Notes: generated from the letters alone by a model not told the origin. Numbered from the stretch's first letter, positions 27,181-37,085 are shown. The stretch: 64,000 bases of DNA from DATFNI01 sp963712305 (GCA_963712305.1 CAVQHI010000002.1:1922001-1986000), one strand, 5' to 3'. Numbers and translations are program-made.

Positions 27181-28299
27181 TCACGGCGCCTTCAATCCCA
27201 AAGCCTCAATCATAGGTACATTCAAATCGTACTCAAATCTATTCTGCGATCCCTTTTTAAAAACTCCAAAACCGCCCTGATAATCCCAGATGGTCCAGGG
27301 AATACCCTTTTCTTCCAGGTATTTTCGTACATGTTCGTACCAGTAGACACGGTCCGTATTTGAGCTGTTTTGCATGTACACCCCAAATTCTCCACAAAAG
27401 ACCGGCACATTTCGCTGTTCCTTGAATCTTACAGCGATGTCGAGCAATTGTTTGACATGAGCCACAGTTCCATCATTATCATAATTGTTTAACGCACCTT
27501 CTATCCATGTTCCTTTCAGCTGTTGTGGTGTTTGAGGCATATCTGACGCTTTGTACGGGAAGGGAACACCTGATAACGGAACCATTGAGGGATTAGTCCA
27601 ACTGGCCCCCTGATGGGTAAAGACAAAGGGATCGTAGAAATGGAACGTGTACAGCAGGTTATCATCAGAGTATTTCGGGAGTCCCTGCAGGTCGTTATAG
27701 CTATTCCAGTCGGCACCGCCTACAACGATTGTATGTGTAGTATCGATGGTGCGTATCGTGTCAATGACATCGCCTTGTATTTTTCCCCACGCCTGATTAC
27801 TGATTCCGTGAGGTTCATTAAGTATCTCATAAAACACATATTTTGAGCGATTTTTGTAATGATCGGCCATCTGTTTCCAGACCTTCATAAGGATCGTACC
27901 AATATCTGAACTTGTACTTACCGAAGGATCAAAGGTGTGGTTGTCGATGATCAGGTTCAATTTCAAATCTTCGGCCCATGAAACAGCCTGATCCAGATAG
28001 GTAAAAAACAATGGGTCTATTGTGTAATCTGGGTCGCCGCTGGTCATTGCATGTAAGTTGATCGGAAGGCGGATTACATCACATCCCAGGCTTTTGATAT
28101 TAATAAAATCCTGTTTTGTGAACTTATCGAATCGTATCTGTTGAACATTCGGTGCCTGAAACCAATTCGTTAAATTTACACCCCGATGGAAGGTGCCGGG
28201 AGTAGCATCACCAGGGGTTTTATCTGATGCCTTCAGACACCCGGAAGTGACAATCACGATTAGTATTACGAAAGACAAAAAGATATGAGCTCTCTTCAT
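27181..28299 (-). CDS. Glycoside hydrolase family 5 lipoprotein (cellulase/endoglucanase-like)
   Basis: About 372 residues. The start at 28299 is preferred over an ATG 12 bases upstream, because that ATG is part of the GGAGGAG ribosome site itself. The leader FVILIVIVTSGC (Cys21) is a lipobox, so the enzyme is anchored to a membrane or the cell surface. GH5 retaining-hydrolase hallmarks: GVNLTNW at the start of the barrel, DVIRLPIN, the acid/base in YEILNEPHG (Glu162) and the nucleophile in VFCGEFGVY (Glu304), plus YTFHFYDPF. Typical substrates are beta-1,4-glucans or mannans. It stands ~97 bases after the arylsulfotransferase gene on the same strand. A dispersed repeat follows it. Confidence 0.9.
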   Translation of the reverse strand: MKRAHIFLSFVILIVIVTSGCLKASDKTPGDATPGTFHRGVNLTNWFQAPNVQQIRFDKFTKQDFINIKSLGCDVIRLPINLHAMTSGDPDYTIDPLFFTYLDQAVSWAEDLKLNLIIDNHTFDPSVSTSSDIGTILMKVWKQMADHYKNRSKYVFYEILNEPHGISNQAWGKIQGDVIDTIRTIDTTHTIVVGGADWNSYNDLQGLPKYSDDNLLYTFHFYDPFVFTHQGASWTNPSMVPLSGVPFPYKASDMPQTPQQLKGTWIEGALNNYDNDGTVAHVKQLLDIAVRFKEQRNVPVFCGEFGVYMQNSSNTDRVYWYEHVRKYLEEKGIPWTIWDYQGGFGVFKKGSQNRFEYDLNVPMIEALGLKAP

Positions 28300-28395
28300 A
28301 TTCTCCTCCATTATATAGTTATAGTCTTTTGAGATAAATCAATACTATCTATTGATAAGCAATATATTAACATTATTATATTTTAAAATTCGGAA

Positions 28396-29940
28396 CTACT
28401 GTGGATACAGAGACATTCGTTCTGTACGGTGAAAGGTGATGCCATAAAAAGAATGTGGTGGAGTAATAGTAGCCTCAAACAGATTGTCCTTTGTGACATA
28501 ATCCAGTTCGATCACCTTTCCATAGTCTGTTCCATAATTAATTGCACCGGGTGAAAAAATAATATGTTTGTCATCAGGCAAATAATCCACATCAGATACA
28601 ATCCTGGAATAGGTTTCGGCTCCGCGACTTTCCCCGTATGACCAAACTTGTTTCACTGTCATATTCTGCTCATCAATTCTGTACTCCACAGCTCTGCTGT
28701 AGGCATTTCCCCCGGTGTAATTCCGATTGTCGCCATTATCAAAAAGCGTGAGATCACCATTAGGCATGATCTTGGCGGCGTGCTGATACCAATTCCATTC
28801 GAAATCCGGACTATTCTTATCCCCATTCAGTATCGATTGATCCACTATCGGCTGATTATTGGAATCAAGTGGTTGAAGTAGATACTTGTTTAAATCAACG
28901 CCATTGCCCGATGTACCCCAGCCTTTATGCGGACCGAGTATCCATACAACTTTATTGTCACGTGTCAGTTTAACGACTCCCTGAGTTCGTCCTGATACGA
29001 TGATCGTGTTGTCACTTTGATCATAAAAAACGTCGTTGATATGAATCCAGTCAACGCGATCAGCGGTAAGTGTTGTCCTTTCGTATTCAAGAGACTGTTT
29101 CAGGTTCCACGTGTTAATAATTTGTTTCGACTTGCGATCGATTTCAATAACACGGTCCTCAATTGTGTCATCGCCATTATTTGTAGCAGTTACCAGGAAA
29201 TTACCATTAGGTTCTTCGACAACGTTGTGATGGAATGTGTAGCCGGGCATTTCCCAGCTATCGACAAATTTCCCCAGCATGTCATACTCGTATATTCTGG
29301 ACGGACTGTCGTTTATATCTCCAAAATATAAGTCGCCATTCTGCAATCGCTCGACACCGCAGTCAAAAAAGAGTTGCGGGTTGACCGGACTGCCACTGAA
29401 ATCCAGATACCAGCGTATATCTCCGTAGGAATCGAAAATAAAAGGACGTTGCGGGAATGTATTATGATCATACCCAAAATAGCTGACAAGTGTCATCCCT
29501 TTTGCCATCTCAGATCGTTTGGCATTGTTGATCGTTATCGATGGCTGATCCGGAATAAGAGGTTCGGTTTGGATATCATATGATTTTGTTCCTAATTCAA
29601 CACCGCTGCCATCATAAAAAGTTAGATCGACGGTATTGTCATAGTCCGGGTAAAGTCCGAGTACCGGGATGTCCATTTCAGTAGAAGCCTGATCAAATTT
29701 CTGAATGACATCCGAATCACTCCCGTGTTTTCCGACCACTTTAAGTGTCACCGTAACGGGATTTTTGCTTTTGATCTGAATTGATGCAGTGAGGGGGGCG
29801 AAATAGTTTGGGTTTAAAGTAACCTTGTCGCTGGTGATTGTATGTAAACCCGAAGAAGAGTTGACGGGGTTTTTATCACTACAACCCGATATCAGTATTA
29901 ACGCCAGAAATACCGCCGGGCGGACTTTCCATATGTCCAT
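28396..29940 (-). CDS. Arylsulfotransferase (ASST-type) lipoprotein
   Basis: 514 residues. The leader AVFLALILISGC (Cys20) marks a lipoprotein. Residues ~30-135 are an N-terminal beta domain and ~140-514 form a six-bladed propeller of the arylsulfotransferase family. The expected active-site histidines are visible in YTFHHNVVEEPNG, DWIHINDVFYD and FEWNWYQHAAKIMPNG. Family enzymes move sulfate between phenolic compounds without PAPS in the periplasm. The usual DsbA/DsbB-type partners are not next to it. A GH5 lipoprotein follows, so both may act on plant- or algae-derived material; this is inference. The gap 29941-30128 shows no gene. Confidence 0.85.
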   Translation of the reverse strand: MDIWKVRPAVFLALILISGCSDKNPVNSSSGLHTITSDKVTLNPNYFAPLTASIQIKSKNPVTVTLKVVGKHGSDSDVIQKFDQASTEMDIPVLGLYPDYDNTVDLTFYDGSGVELGTKSYDIQTEPLIPDQPSITINNAKRSEMAKGMTLVSYFGYDHNTFPQRPFIFDSYGDIRWYLDFSGSPVNPQLFFDCGVERLQNGDLYFGDINDSPSRIYEYDMLGKFVDSWEMPGYTFHHNVVEEPNGNFLVTATNNGDDTIEDRVIEIDRKSKQIINTWNLKQSLEYERTTLTADRVDWIHINDVFYDQSDNTIIVSGRTQGVVKLTRDNKVVWILGPHKGWGTSGNGVDLNKYLLQPLDSNNQPIVDQSILNGDKNSPDFEWNWYQHAAKIMPNGDLTLFDNGDNRNYTGGNAYSRAVEYRIDEQNMTVKQVWSYGESRGAETYSRIVSDVDYLPDDKHIIFSPGAINYGTDYGKVIELDYVTKDNLFEATITPPHSFYGITFHRTERMSLYPQ

Positions 29941-30128
29941 CTGAAAGACCTATTAATAGATTAATTACATAAAAAAGATAGGATTGATTGACCGTATGTA
30001 TCTGAAACCCTATTCGATTACCTCCATCCGATCCATGACTCAAGATAAGGTGTGGAAAAGGAACATAAACTACAACAGAAGAGATGGGAATATGTGACTC
30101 GTTCAAGCAGAATCGAAAATATAAAAAA

Positions 30129-30159
30129 AGGTAACACCCGAATCGTACGAGTGTTACCT
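30129..30159 (-). terminator. Rho-independent terminator of the 612-residue gene
   Basis: AGGTAACAC and GTGTTACCT pair around a 13-base loop; on the minus strand the stem is followed by TTTTTTTAT. It stands about 14 bases after the TGA at 30173, right where the transcript of that gene should end. Confidence 0.85.
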
Positions 30160-30172
30160 GAAATTGTCACGA

Positions 30173-32011
30173 TCAGGACGCGACGCCAGACTCTTCCGGT
30201 ACTCTGAAAAAGGAGGCAAGCTCTATGTTGCGTAATTCCGATTCAACAATCTCGAGTTCACCGAGCATGTCCATCTTTATTTCATTTACCATGTCGCCCA
30301 AATCAGAAACAAGTGATCTGTAATACTTGATGCCATCATAGAGATTATCCCGAAAGGCAGTGTAATATTCCTGTTGCTTCTTGCTTGTCGCACCCCGGAT
30401 ATCGTCGATGGCTTTCATAAAATAATCGACATACTGGTATAGCTCCTTCAGGAACAGATTGGGACGATCATTACGGGTGATGATGTTGATTCGGCCGTAA
30501 ATATGATCCACCATTTCTTTCAAGGACACAATCCTGGAGAAATAGGCCATGTTCGGCCCGGGGCATACCGAAACTCCCGTTTCACGGGTCTTTGATTTTG
30601 GATCCATGTTGTTGCTATTCAGGACCGAATTTCCAAGGCCAATGCAAAGACATGCCCTATCAGTAATCTTCTTGAATTCTTTCTGATACGTTTTTGAATC
30701 CAAATTCTGTTCGTCAAGTTCACGAATCTTCAGCTTCTGATATTGGTGGGAGGCCAGGCATATCGGCTTATCAGTGAATTCCTTATTAAACATCAAATAC
30801 TGCTTTGGACAAGAACTGCCGGGACGTTCATTATCTATGAGTTGCTGCTTGTGTTTATCTTTTGTGTTACCCTTCAGGCTATTGAATGGAACGCCAAGCG
30901 GTGAAATATGACTCAGATAGAGATCATCTTCTTTAGCTGCTGTTAACAGCTCCAGTGTTTTCTCGTCAACATTGGTCGCCTCAGGAACAAGCAGGAAGGG
31001 CGTTCCCCAGCCGACAGAATCTACTCCGTAATAATCCAGTAACAGTTGTTGCTCATCAGCAGTCCCGACGCCACCCTGAACTGTGATGCTTAATTCCGGA
31101 CGTGACTTTGGACATGGACGATTTTTCCCTTCCAAAACTGCCGACCATATTTTATACGTGTCATCGGCCAGTTTTTCCCTGTTCGCTTTGAATTCATCCA
31201 GAATGGGACCGAGTAAATATCCGTCGGTAGCAAAAGCATGCCCACCGCAGTTGAGTCCCGATTCGATGCGATATTCCGATACCCATACACCTTTCTTGGC
31301 AAGAAAACGTCCCTGGACCATAGCCGAGCGATAATCACTGACTTTCAGGACGATCTTCTTTTTCATATATCCGTTTTCATCCGGATAGAAATCATCAAAT
31401 TGTTCTATGTAACTGTACAAACGGGGATTGATCCCGGCAGAAAGAACCAATGATGATTCAAGAGTACTGTTGGCATAACCACGCAATGCAGAGTGGGCAT
31501 CATTAAATTCAATCGGAAGCTTGCCGTTCTTGTCGTAATTCTCCCGGTCCAGTTTAGTCATAATGTTTACATCAATGGATCCGGGAGTGATATGTTCACT
31601 AACCCAATTCCGTAAATCATCAATACTTATACCGGTTTCCATCAACTGCTTAATTGTCCTCCTGAGTCCGGAAGCATCCGGCAGCATTTGGATGAACTTC
31701 TCCCACTCGCCGCCGATCTGAGATATGGACTGCTTCACTTTCTCAAATTTATCGGTAACTATTTTTTCAACGAGATTTAGGTATGAAGTGATTCTTCGTG
31801 CACGGAAGTCATCGTCTTTTTCTGTGATTGGTCTATAGACATGACCATATGTTGTACTGAGATACTCACGCATCTGTTCAATAAGTTTATCATCGACAAT
31901 TGAGATGACCGAGGAGATGCCATAAGGTGCAACCTTAACCGGAGTATCAATGGAAAAACCTGTTCCCATTACTGGGATATGGAATGTGTGTGCCTTGTTT
32001 TGTGGAATCAT
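30173..32011 (-). CDS. Uncharacterised 612-residue protein with FMN/TIM-barrel-like core
   Basis: The N-terminus (HIPVMGTGFSIDTPVKVAPYGISSVI) is like the first strand of nitronate-monooxygenase or glutamate-synthase-type barrels. The middle has LNCGGHAFATDGYLLGPIL, then ITVQGGVGTADEQ and VDSVGWGTPFLLVPEATNV, which resemble the phosphate-binding GG...GT strands of FMN-dependent TIM barrels (NMO, GltB, IMPDH). A long helical insertion (~60-150) and a C-terminal helical tail are additional. Cysteines (SSCPKQY, KPICLAS, RACLCIGLGNS, SVCPGP) could hold an iron-sulfur cluster. I recall similar long proteins in other Bacteroidota-like genomes, without known function. Stand-alone gene with its own terminator. 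FMN binding is inference. Confidence 0.5.
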   Translation of the reverse strand: MIPQNKAHTFHIPVMGTGFSIDTPVKVAPYGISSVISIVDDKLIEQMREYLSTTYGHVYRPITEKDDDFRARRITSYLNLVEKIVTDKFEKVKQSISQIGGEWEKFIQMLPDASGLRRTIKQLMETGISIDDLRNWVSEHITPGSIDVNIMTKLDRENYDKNGKLPIEFNDAHSALRGYANSTLESSLVLSAGINPRLYSYIEQFDDFYPDENGYMKKKIVLKVSDYRSAMVQGRFLAKKGVWVSEYRIESGLNCGGHAFATDGYLLGPILDEFKANREKLADDTYKIWSAVLEGKNRPCPKSRPELSITVQGGVGTADEQQLLLDYYGVDSVGWGTPFLLVPEATNVDEKTLELLTAAKEDDLYLSHISPLGVPFNSLKGNTKDKHKQQLIDNERPGSSCPKQYLMFNKEFTDKPICLASHQYQKLKIRELDEQNLDSKTYQKEFKKITDRACLCIGLGNSVLNSNNMDPKSKTRETGVSVCPGPNMAYFSRIVSLKEMVDHIYGRINIITRNDRPNLFLKELYQYVDYFMKAIDDIRGATSKKQQEYYTAFRDNLYDGIKYYRSLVSDLGDMVNEIKMDMLGELEIVESELRNIELASFFRVPEESGVAS

Positions 32012-32372
32012 AGTGAGACCTATTTAAAAATGGGAGGGTGTATAAATTCAGGCCTGGAGTTCAAGTGATTGATATTTATAGTATAAAATGCAAGTAATGG
32101 TAGTCATATGCTGGCCTAAAATTGAATTAACATAAATAGAATATTGAGAACTATCAGACTCATCGCGATAACCCGCTCTATGTTTTTTACCGATATAGAA
32201 AGATTCACTATTAGAATCAATCAAATATATAAGATATTAAGGTCTTAATATATACAATTAAAAAAACAGCGGCAATTAAGGTTGTCAATGAAATGGAAAT
32301 AAAATGAAACTGATTTACTGATTACCCGCTAAAGAGAACATCGATAGGGAATAAGAAACACTTTATAAGTCG
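32012..32372. other. AT-rich intergenic region
   Basis: About 360 bases, strongly AT-rich, with no open frame, hairpin or repeat that I can support. It must contain the promoter of the 30173-32011 gene and the end of the transcript from 32373. Confidence 0.4.
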
Positions 32373-32981
32373 TTAATGAATGGAGTAGGATCTTAATTTC
32401 CATGTTCCGTTTCCAGGTATGGGGCCGAGGTTGAACTCAGCCTGTACTTTCCTCACTATACCAACTTTATTTTTGTACCAAAGGGTGTCCTTCGTCCATG
32501 AATTTGTGACATAACCAACGGTTTTGGCGATTTTGTAAACCGGAGTGAATGTTCCGGCAGGTACGGAAATGCTCGTCTTACTTAGCACTTTAGTGGTGTC
32601 GCCATAGGGAATATCTGTGTTCCAGCTATTACCGGCCTGCAGAGGCATTACAAGGGCAAGAACAGGTCTGGTTGAAGCTGCTAAGTTGGGATTACGGTAA
32701 AAATTAGCAACGGTGTCTTTTGACACGACCCATAGCGAGTCAGTAAAGCCTGGATATTTATATTGCCAAATATTTGCAATCTGTCCATCGGGCATCTTGT
32801 CTTTAGCAACAATTTTAACTTTTAGTATATCGGAATTCCCATTGTTGTCAGTCCGAACGTACGTCCATGAGTTACCAATTGTGTTAGGGAAGTCATCAGT
32901 AAAATGATTGTGCTGTGCAGAAAAGAAACGGCAGGATGATAAAAGAAGAAAAGTGAGTGAAAGCACGATAATACGTCTCAT
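32373..32981 (-). CDS. Predicted lipoprotein with beta-rich domain
   Basis: About 202 residues from the ATG at 32981; an upstream TTG would add eight. The leader IIVLSLTFLLLSSC gives a lipobox (Cys17). The mature part reads as one beta-rich domain of the kind seen in FCB lipoproteins: IGNSWTYVRTDNNG, NIWQYKYPG, LQAGNSWNTDIPYGDTT, VPAGTFTPVYKI, KDTLWYKNKVGIVRK. Alternating strands with a final Gly-rich hairpin suggest an extracellular barrel or sandwich. Function unknown. It stands alone, between AT-rich gaps (32012-32372, 32982-33211). Confidence 0.75.
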   Translation of the reverse strand: MRRIIVLSLTFLLLSSCRFFSAQHNHFTDDFPNTIGNSWTYVRTDNNGNSDILKVKIVAKDKMPDGQIANIWQYKYPGFTDSLWVVSKDTVANFYRNPNLAASTRPVLALVMPLQAGNSWNTDIPYGDTTKVLSKTSISVPAGTFTPVYKIAKTVGYVTNSWTKDTLWYKNKVGIVRKVQAEFNLGPIPGNGTWKLRSYSIH

Positions 32982-33211
32982 GACAATATCGATTTTGATT
33001 ATCAACAGAGAGTTAACAGCTTACTGTCGTCATTAGTTAACGACGGGTTGATTAATTAATTATATCTTACTGTTTTAACTATGAAATATAAACTCTAATG
33101 TGATAAGTCGGCCAAAATAAATCCTCTGCTGAGTTTTGATGAATTTGCCGAATCTTAGAATCAAAACTTTAACATCCAATTAACTGGTATACGAAATTCA
33201 GAATCTTGTAA

Positions 33212-33787
33212 TCACTCATTGATAACTCTTTCAATCCTGCGGTCGGGTATTATCCAAATAATTGCGACAATTACATAAATGCTGAAACCTATCCATGGAT
33301 TTAGAAAAGTCAGCAGAATAGCAATGATGTAGATGATGATAGATATCTTGCCCTTAATATCATTGCCAAAAGCGGCAGAAAGGGTGGAATTCTTGCCATG
33401 AAGTCTGAGAAGCGACGATGCAAGAATAAAATAAGCAATTGCAGCCATTAAAAGGATAAAACCATAAAAGGCGACAGGCCATTTAGAGAAATTGTTTTCT
33501 CCCATCCAGCCCGTTGCAAAAGGAAGAAGAGACAACCAGAACAGGAGGAATAAGTTGGCCCAAAGTACCCCACCTCTGACTTTCCGGACAGCCTGGAACA
33601 TATGATGGTGATTATTCCAGTAAATGCCAATATGTACAAAACTGAGGATATAGCTGATGAGTATTGGAAGAAGAGGTAAAAGGTTCCCCGGATGCTCACC
33701 ATGCGGAATACGAAGTTCAAGGACCATTATCGTGATAATGATGGCAAGCACTCCATCACTGAAAGCTTCCAAACGTCCTTTCCTCAT
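33212..33787 (-). CDS. TMEM175-family membrane protein (potassium channel-like, DUF1211)
   Basis: 191 residues with six predicted helices. It begins MRKGRLEAFSDGVLAIIITI, containing the RxxxFSDGVxAI signature at the start of helix 1 that defines TMEM175/DUF1211 proteins, followed by MVLELRIP. The second part contains YWNNHHHMF and LLFWLSLLPF, as in the bacterial family. Bacterial members have one six-helix unit and form tetrameric K+-selective channels. Stand-alone gene. The 33788-33958 gap downstream of its start shows a short direct repeat (TTAGATATTAGATATGAGAT). Confidence 0.88.
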   Translation of the reverse strand: MRKGRLEAFSDGVLAIIITIMVLELRIPHGEHPGNLLPLLPILISYILSFVHIGIYWNNHHHMFQAVRKVRGGVLWANLFLLFWLSLLPFATGWMGENNFSKWPVAFYGFILLMAAIAYFILASSLLRLHGKNSTLSAAFGNDIKGKISIIIYIIAILLTFLNPWIGFSIYVIVAIIWIIPDRRIERVINE

Positions 33788-33958
33788 AAACCCTCGTTGT
33801 TAGATATTAGATATGAGATGTTAGATTTGAGACAGAGATATGAGTACTGCAACCGGTCATTTACCTGTAGCGTAGATAATATCATTGAAAAGTGTTGAGC
33901 GCAAATTCAAAATAGTACCTATAGCCTTTTCTGTGGATTTATCGAGCATAAATAAAAA

Positions 33959-33997
33959 AGCACTATGACAGATCCTGATTCGAACCAGCATAGTGCT
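33959..33997 (-). terminator. Rho-independent terminator of the FAD oxidase gene
   Basis: AGCACTATG pairs with CATAGTGCT around a 21-base loop; on the minus strand the stem runs into TTTTTTATTTATG. It lies 27 bases beyond the stop at 34024, as expected. Confidence 0.8.
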
Positions 33998-34023
33998 ATA
34001 CACCTCACCTTAACAAATCTCTG

Positions 34024-35394
34024 TTATGGTTTTATGTTCAGATTTATGTGGAAATTATTTTTAGGATCATATTTCCGCTTTATCTGAACCAAACGGTCGT
34101 AGTTTGAACCGTAAGCAGCCGAGACATGATCTTTTTCATCTTCCGTCATGAAGTTGACATAGGTACCTGCGGAGGCGTAAGGAGCCGTGGCCTTAAAGAA
34201 CGAACGGGACCATGATATGCATCGCTCATCAAGAGCGGCTTTCTCCCAGCGTCCGTGTACGTTCATCACATATTTAGTATCGCGATGTGGATAGGCTGTG
34301 GCATTGGTCTCCACCTTATTTGGTGCTCCTTCGATATTTGCGATAAATATTTCACAGTCGGGAGAGGGCAGGGTAATCCCATATTCTATCATCAGGTCCA
34401 TCACATTCTCACTAAAATCAGTAAAGTTGTGTGATTTCCAATAGTTCCTGATACCGGGTGTCAGCAGCGGATCGAAAGCCTGCTGCCATTGTGCGTAGGG
34501 TTGCTCGCCAACGTGCTCGCCTATGGGTTTGCCAAACTTACGCACAGATTCGACTAATTTTTCACCATCTTTAAGATCTCCCGCATAGAATACTGGCAGG
34601 ACAATCACTTTACTGCCGTGAACATTCGTCGGCAGGAATGGAAGTGGCGGTGAATGTCTAATCACAATCCACATATTGAATTCAGGGGGAGCATATTTCA
34701 TGAAATCCCGATATTTCAACATCACAGTTTTTGCCTGCTCCATAGGGAGAACAATTAAACCGGCAAGAATTTGCGGACCAACCGGGTGAAGCTTGAATTC
34801 AAACTGAGTTACGATACCAAAGTTGCCGCCACCTCCCCGGATTGCCCAGAACAGGTCGGGATTTTCATTGACGCTGGCCTTTAGCTTCCTTCCATCAGCA
34901 GTTACAACATCCGCCGAGATAAGATTATCAATGGTCATTCCGTATTTCCTCGATAGCCAGCCAAAGCCACCGCCGAGTGTGAGGCCGGAAATGCCCGTTG
35001 TTGAATTTATCCCAACAGGTGTGGCTAATCCATATTTCTGGGATTCCTGATCGAAATCAGCAAGGGTTGCACCTGGTTCCACATAAGCGCATTTTTTTGC
35101 CGGGTCGATGTGAACATTCTTCATCAGCGACAGATCGATCATTACACCGTCGTCGCACAATGAAGTGCCGGCAATGTTGTGGCCTGCCCCGCGCACGGAA
35201 ATTTCGAGCTTGTTATTTCGTGCAAATTCAATAGCACGTTGTACATCATCGGCTGAAAGGCACTGAACGATAGCGGCCGGGTGCCGGTCGATCATGGCAT
35301 TCCAGATCTTACGGGATTCATCATATCCCAAATCATCAGGAAGCATCACATTTCCTGTAAAGTTTTGGATTGATTTATTAATTGCTGCTTTCAT
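34024..35394 (-). CDS. FAD-linked (BBE-type) oxidase
   Basis: About 456 residues. The start at 35394 is preferred over an ATG 15 bases upstream, because GGAGGAAAA spans that upstream codon and fits the second one. The PP-loop FAD-binding domain is visible: AIVQCLSADDVQRAI, SVRGAGHNIAGTSLCDDG (likely His anchor of flavin), YVEPGATLADFD, GISGLTLGGGFGWLSRK (second flavin contact), and AIRGGGGNFGIVT. The C-terminal berberine-bridge element YDPKNNFHINLNIKP is intact. Such enzymes oxidise carbohydrates or secondary metabolites with O2. No signal peptide is visible. Stand-alone gene with its own terminator. Confidence 0.9.
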   Translation of the reverse strand: MKAAINKSIQNFTGNVMLPDDLGYDESRKIWNAMIDRHPAAIVQCLSADDVQRAIEFARNNKLEISVRGAGHNIAGTSLCDDGVMIDLSLMKNVHIDPAKKCAYVEPGATLADFDQESQKYGLATPVGINSTTGISGLTLGGGFGWLSRKYGMTIDNLISADVVTADGRKLKASVNENPDLFWAIRGGGGNFGIVTQFEFKLHPVGPQILAGLIVLPMEQAKTVMLKYRDFMKYAPPEFNMWIVIRHSPPLPFLPTNVHGSKVIVLPVFYAGDLKDGEKLVESVRKFGKPIGEHVGEQPYAQWQQAFDPLLTPGIRNYWKSHNFTDFSENVMDLMIEYGITLPSPDCEIFIANIEGAPNKVETNATAYPHRDTKYVMNVHGRWEKAALDERCISWSRSFFKATAPYASAGTYVNFMTEDEKDHVSAAYGSNYDRLVQIKRKYDPKNNFHINLNIKP

Positions 35395-35409
35395 ATGGTT
35401 TTCCTCCAT

Positions 35410-35884
35410 TTAAACGATTAGGCAAGGTGGGTACTTCGTTGATGCCTGATATTTGACAGCCTTAAATCCCTTCTTCACAGATCCTCATATAACGGGAATA
35501 TTCCCAAATTCCGAATAGATAGAAGGATATAACCACAGTTTAACTGAAAGGCACTTAAACCATAGTCGGCAAGACAAATTCAGATATAGAAGTTATCGTG
35601 AAGCAGTACCTGTGTTGCTTCTCGACTTAAGAATCCAATAGGTCCGATTCTTACCCGTACTATTTCTCAAATAAATACGCAAACTTAGTATTATGAGAAA
35701 ATTATATTTACATAATTATTAATTATAATCTTATATCTCTTCCATAAGAAAAGCTGAATCAATACTAAGGTCGTGTAAACAAAACTTCAGTACGATACTG
35801 AGAAGATGAAGACGGTTATCTTGTGATTTGATAATATAAATTCTGTCTGCAATTAGATTTAACTTTAACTGCAATATTCAGAGA
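35410..35884. other. AT-rich intergenic region without visible features
   Basis: About 475 bases between the FAD oxidase and the SDR genes, both read leftwards. No frame longer than a few dozen codons, no clear terminator for the SDR gene and no repeat that I can support. Confidence 0.4.
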
Positions 35885-36655
35885 TTACTGAATGGTCCAT
35901 CCGCCATCGATCATTATGGTCTCACCGGTTATCATGGAAGCCGCGGCTGATGCCAGGAAAACGACGGGTTGGGCCACATCCAATGGCGCACCTATTCTGC
36001 CCAAAGGAATCCGGTCGATTACCGACTGTTTGAAATCAGGGTCGTCGAGCCATTTTTCCGTGCCCGGAGTTTTGATGAATGTCGGTGCTACGGCATTGAC
36101 GGTGATGTTATACTTTGCCCATTCAAGAGCAAGACATTTGGTCAGATGTGCAATACCCGCTTTCGTCATACAATAAACTGATTCCGTTGGTAAAGCCACA
36201 AAACCCGCCTGCGAACTTAGATTAATAATCCGGCCGTATTTTTGCTTTATCATGATTTTCCCAACTTCCTGAGAGGTGAAGAACGTGCCTTTCAGGTTCA
36301 CATTTATGGCATCATCGAAATCTGATTCATTAACTTTCTCTGCCGGGGCCGGTGCGCCGATGCCAGCATTATTGACAAGTACATCGATACGCCTGAAATG
36401 CTGACATCCTTCGTTAACGGCTGATTTTATCTCAGACATGTTGGCAATATCCATCTGGAGGGGGAGTACGTTTCGACCCAATGCTTTAATCTCATTGACA
36501 ACTGATTCGCCTGATTTCTTGTCCCGGAGTCCAAGTATGATATCAGCACCGGCATTCGCTAACGCAAGGGCACAGGCCTTCCCAATACCGCGTGCAGCAC
36601 CAGTTACAAGGGCCACTTTTCCATTGAGATTATAGGGTGATACTTTTGACTCCAT
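35885..36655 (-). CDS. Short-chain dehydrogenase/reductase (classical SDR)
   Basis: 256 residues, the usual length of classical SDRs. Cofactor loop TGAARGIG (about 19-26), NNAG (about 96-99), catalytic Ser in INLSSQAGF, and YCMTK as the YxxxK pair (Tyr about 161). The end TGETIMIDGGWTIQ is typical of the FabG/gluconate-5-dehydrogenase-like group. Arg after the first strand (LRDKKSG) suggests NADP preference. The substrate cannot be read from the sequence. It stands alone and is divergent from the DUF1080 gene. Confidence 0.92.
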   Translation of the reverse strand: MESKVSPYNLNGKVALVTGAARGIGKACALALANAGADIILGLRDKKSGESVVNEIKALGRNVLPLQMDIANMSEIKSAVNEGCQHFRRIDVLVNNAGIGAPAPAEKVNESDFDDAINVNLKGTFFTSQEVGKIMIKQKYGRIINLSSQAGFVALPTESVYCMTKAGIAHLTKCLALEWAKYNITVNAVAPTFIKTPGTEKWLDDPDFKQSVIDRIPLGRIGAPLDVAQPVVFLASAAASMITGETIMIDGGWTIQ

Positions 36656-36848
36656 TTTGACTCTGTATTTTGGTTTCCTGACTATGTGTTTGAAGGCTTA
36701 TATAAAGATCTTAGTGGACTATTAAAAGTGGTGGTCCGGGTATGCACGGATAAAATAGTATGTGTTATGAATTCGAATGAGAAAAATCTGATTCGTGAAT
36801 ACCAATCGTGTTGGTGGCCGGGATTTAGAATTCCATCCATTCACAAAG

Positions 36849-37018
36849 AAATGTCATACTGATGCTTACCGCTGTGGCGAACGGCGTAGGATCTCGTTTG
36901 CGTGGGGCAACGAGATTTTCTTGTTTTCAGATAGTTTCTGGTATGTGAGCGTGATACTTCGGCCCGTAACGTTAGTTGCAAAAATGTAAGAATAAGAGTT
37001 GGGCCTCAGAATGACATC
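36849..37018 (+). repeat. Decayed dispersed repeat, type A, copy 6
   Basis: ATGTCATACTGATGC at 36849 pairs imperfectly with GCCTCAGAATGACATC at 37003-37018. The inner left-arm piece GTAGGATCTCGTTTGCGTG is recognisable, while the central C-rich hairpin is gone. It lies in the 36656-37298 divergent intergenic region. Confidence 0.55.
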
Positions 37019-37085
37019 AGGGTGTTTGGGTTGGGTGAATGATATCATGGTTGATCGAATGGAAAAAAGATGAGCTATAAAAAAA

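Noticed and set aside
33788..33900. Regulatory site in the TTAGATATTAGATATGAGAT direct repeat
   Set aside because: Low-complexity AT-rich wording without symmetry or a matching second site.
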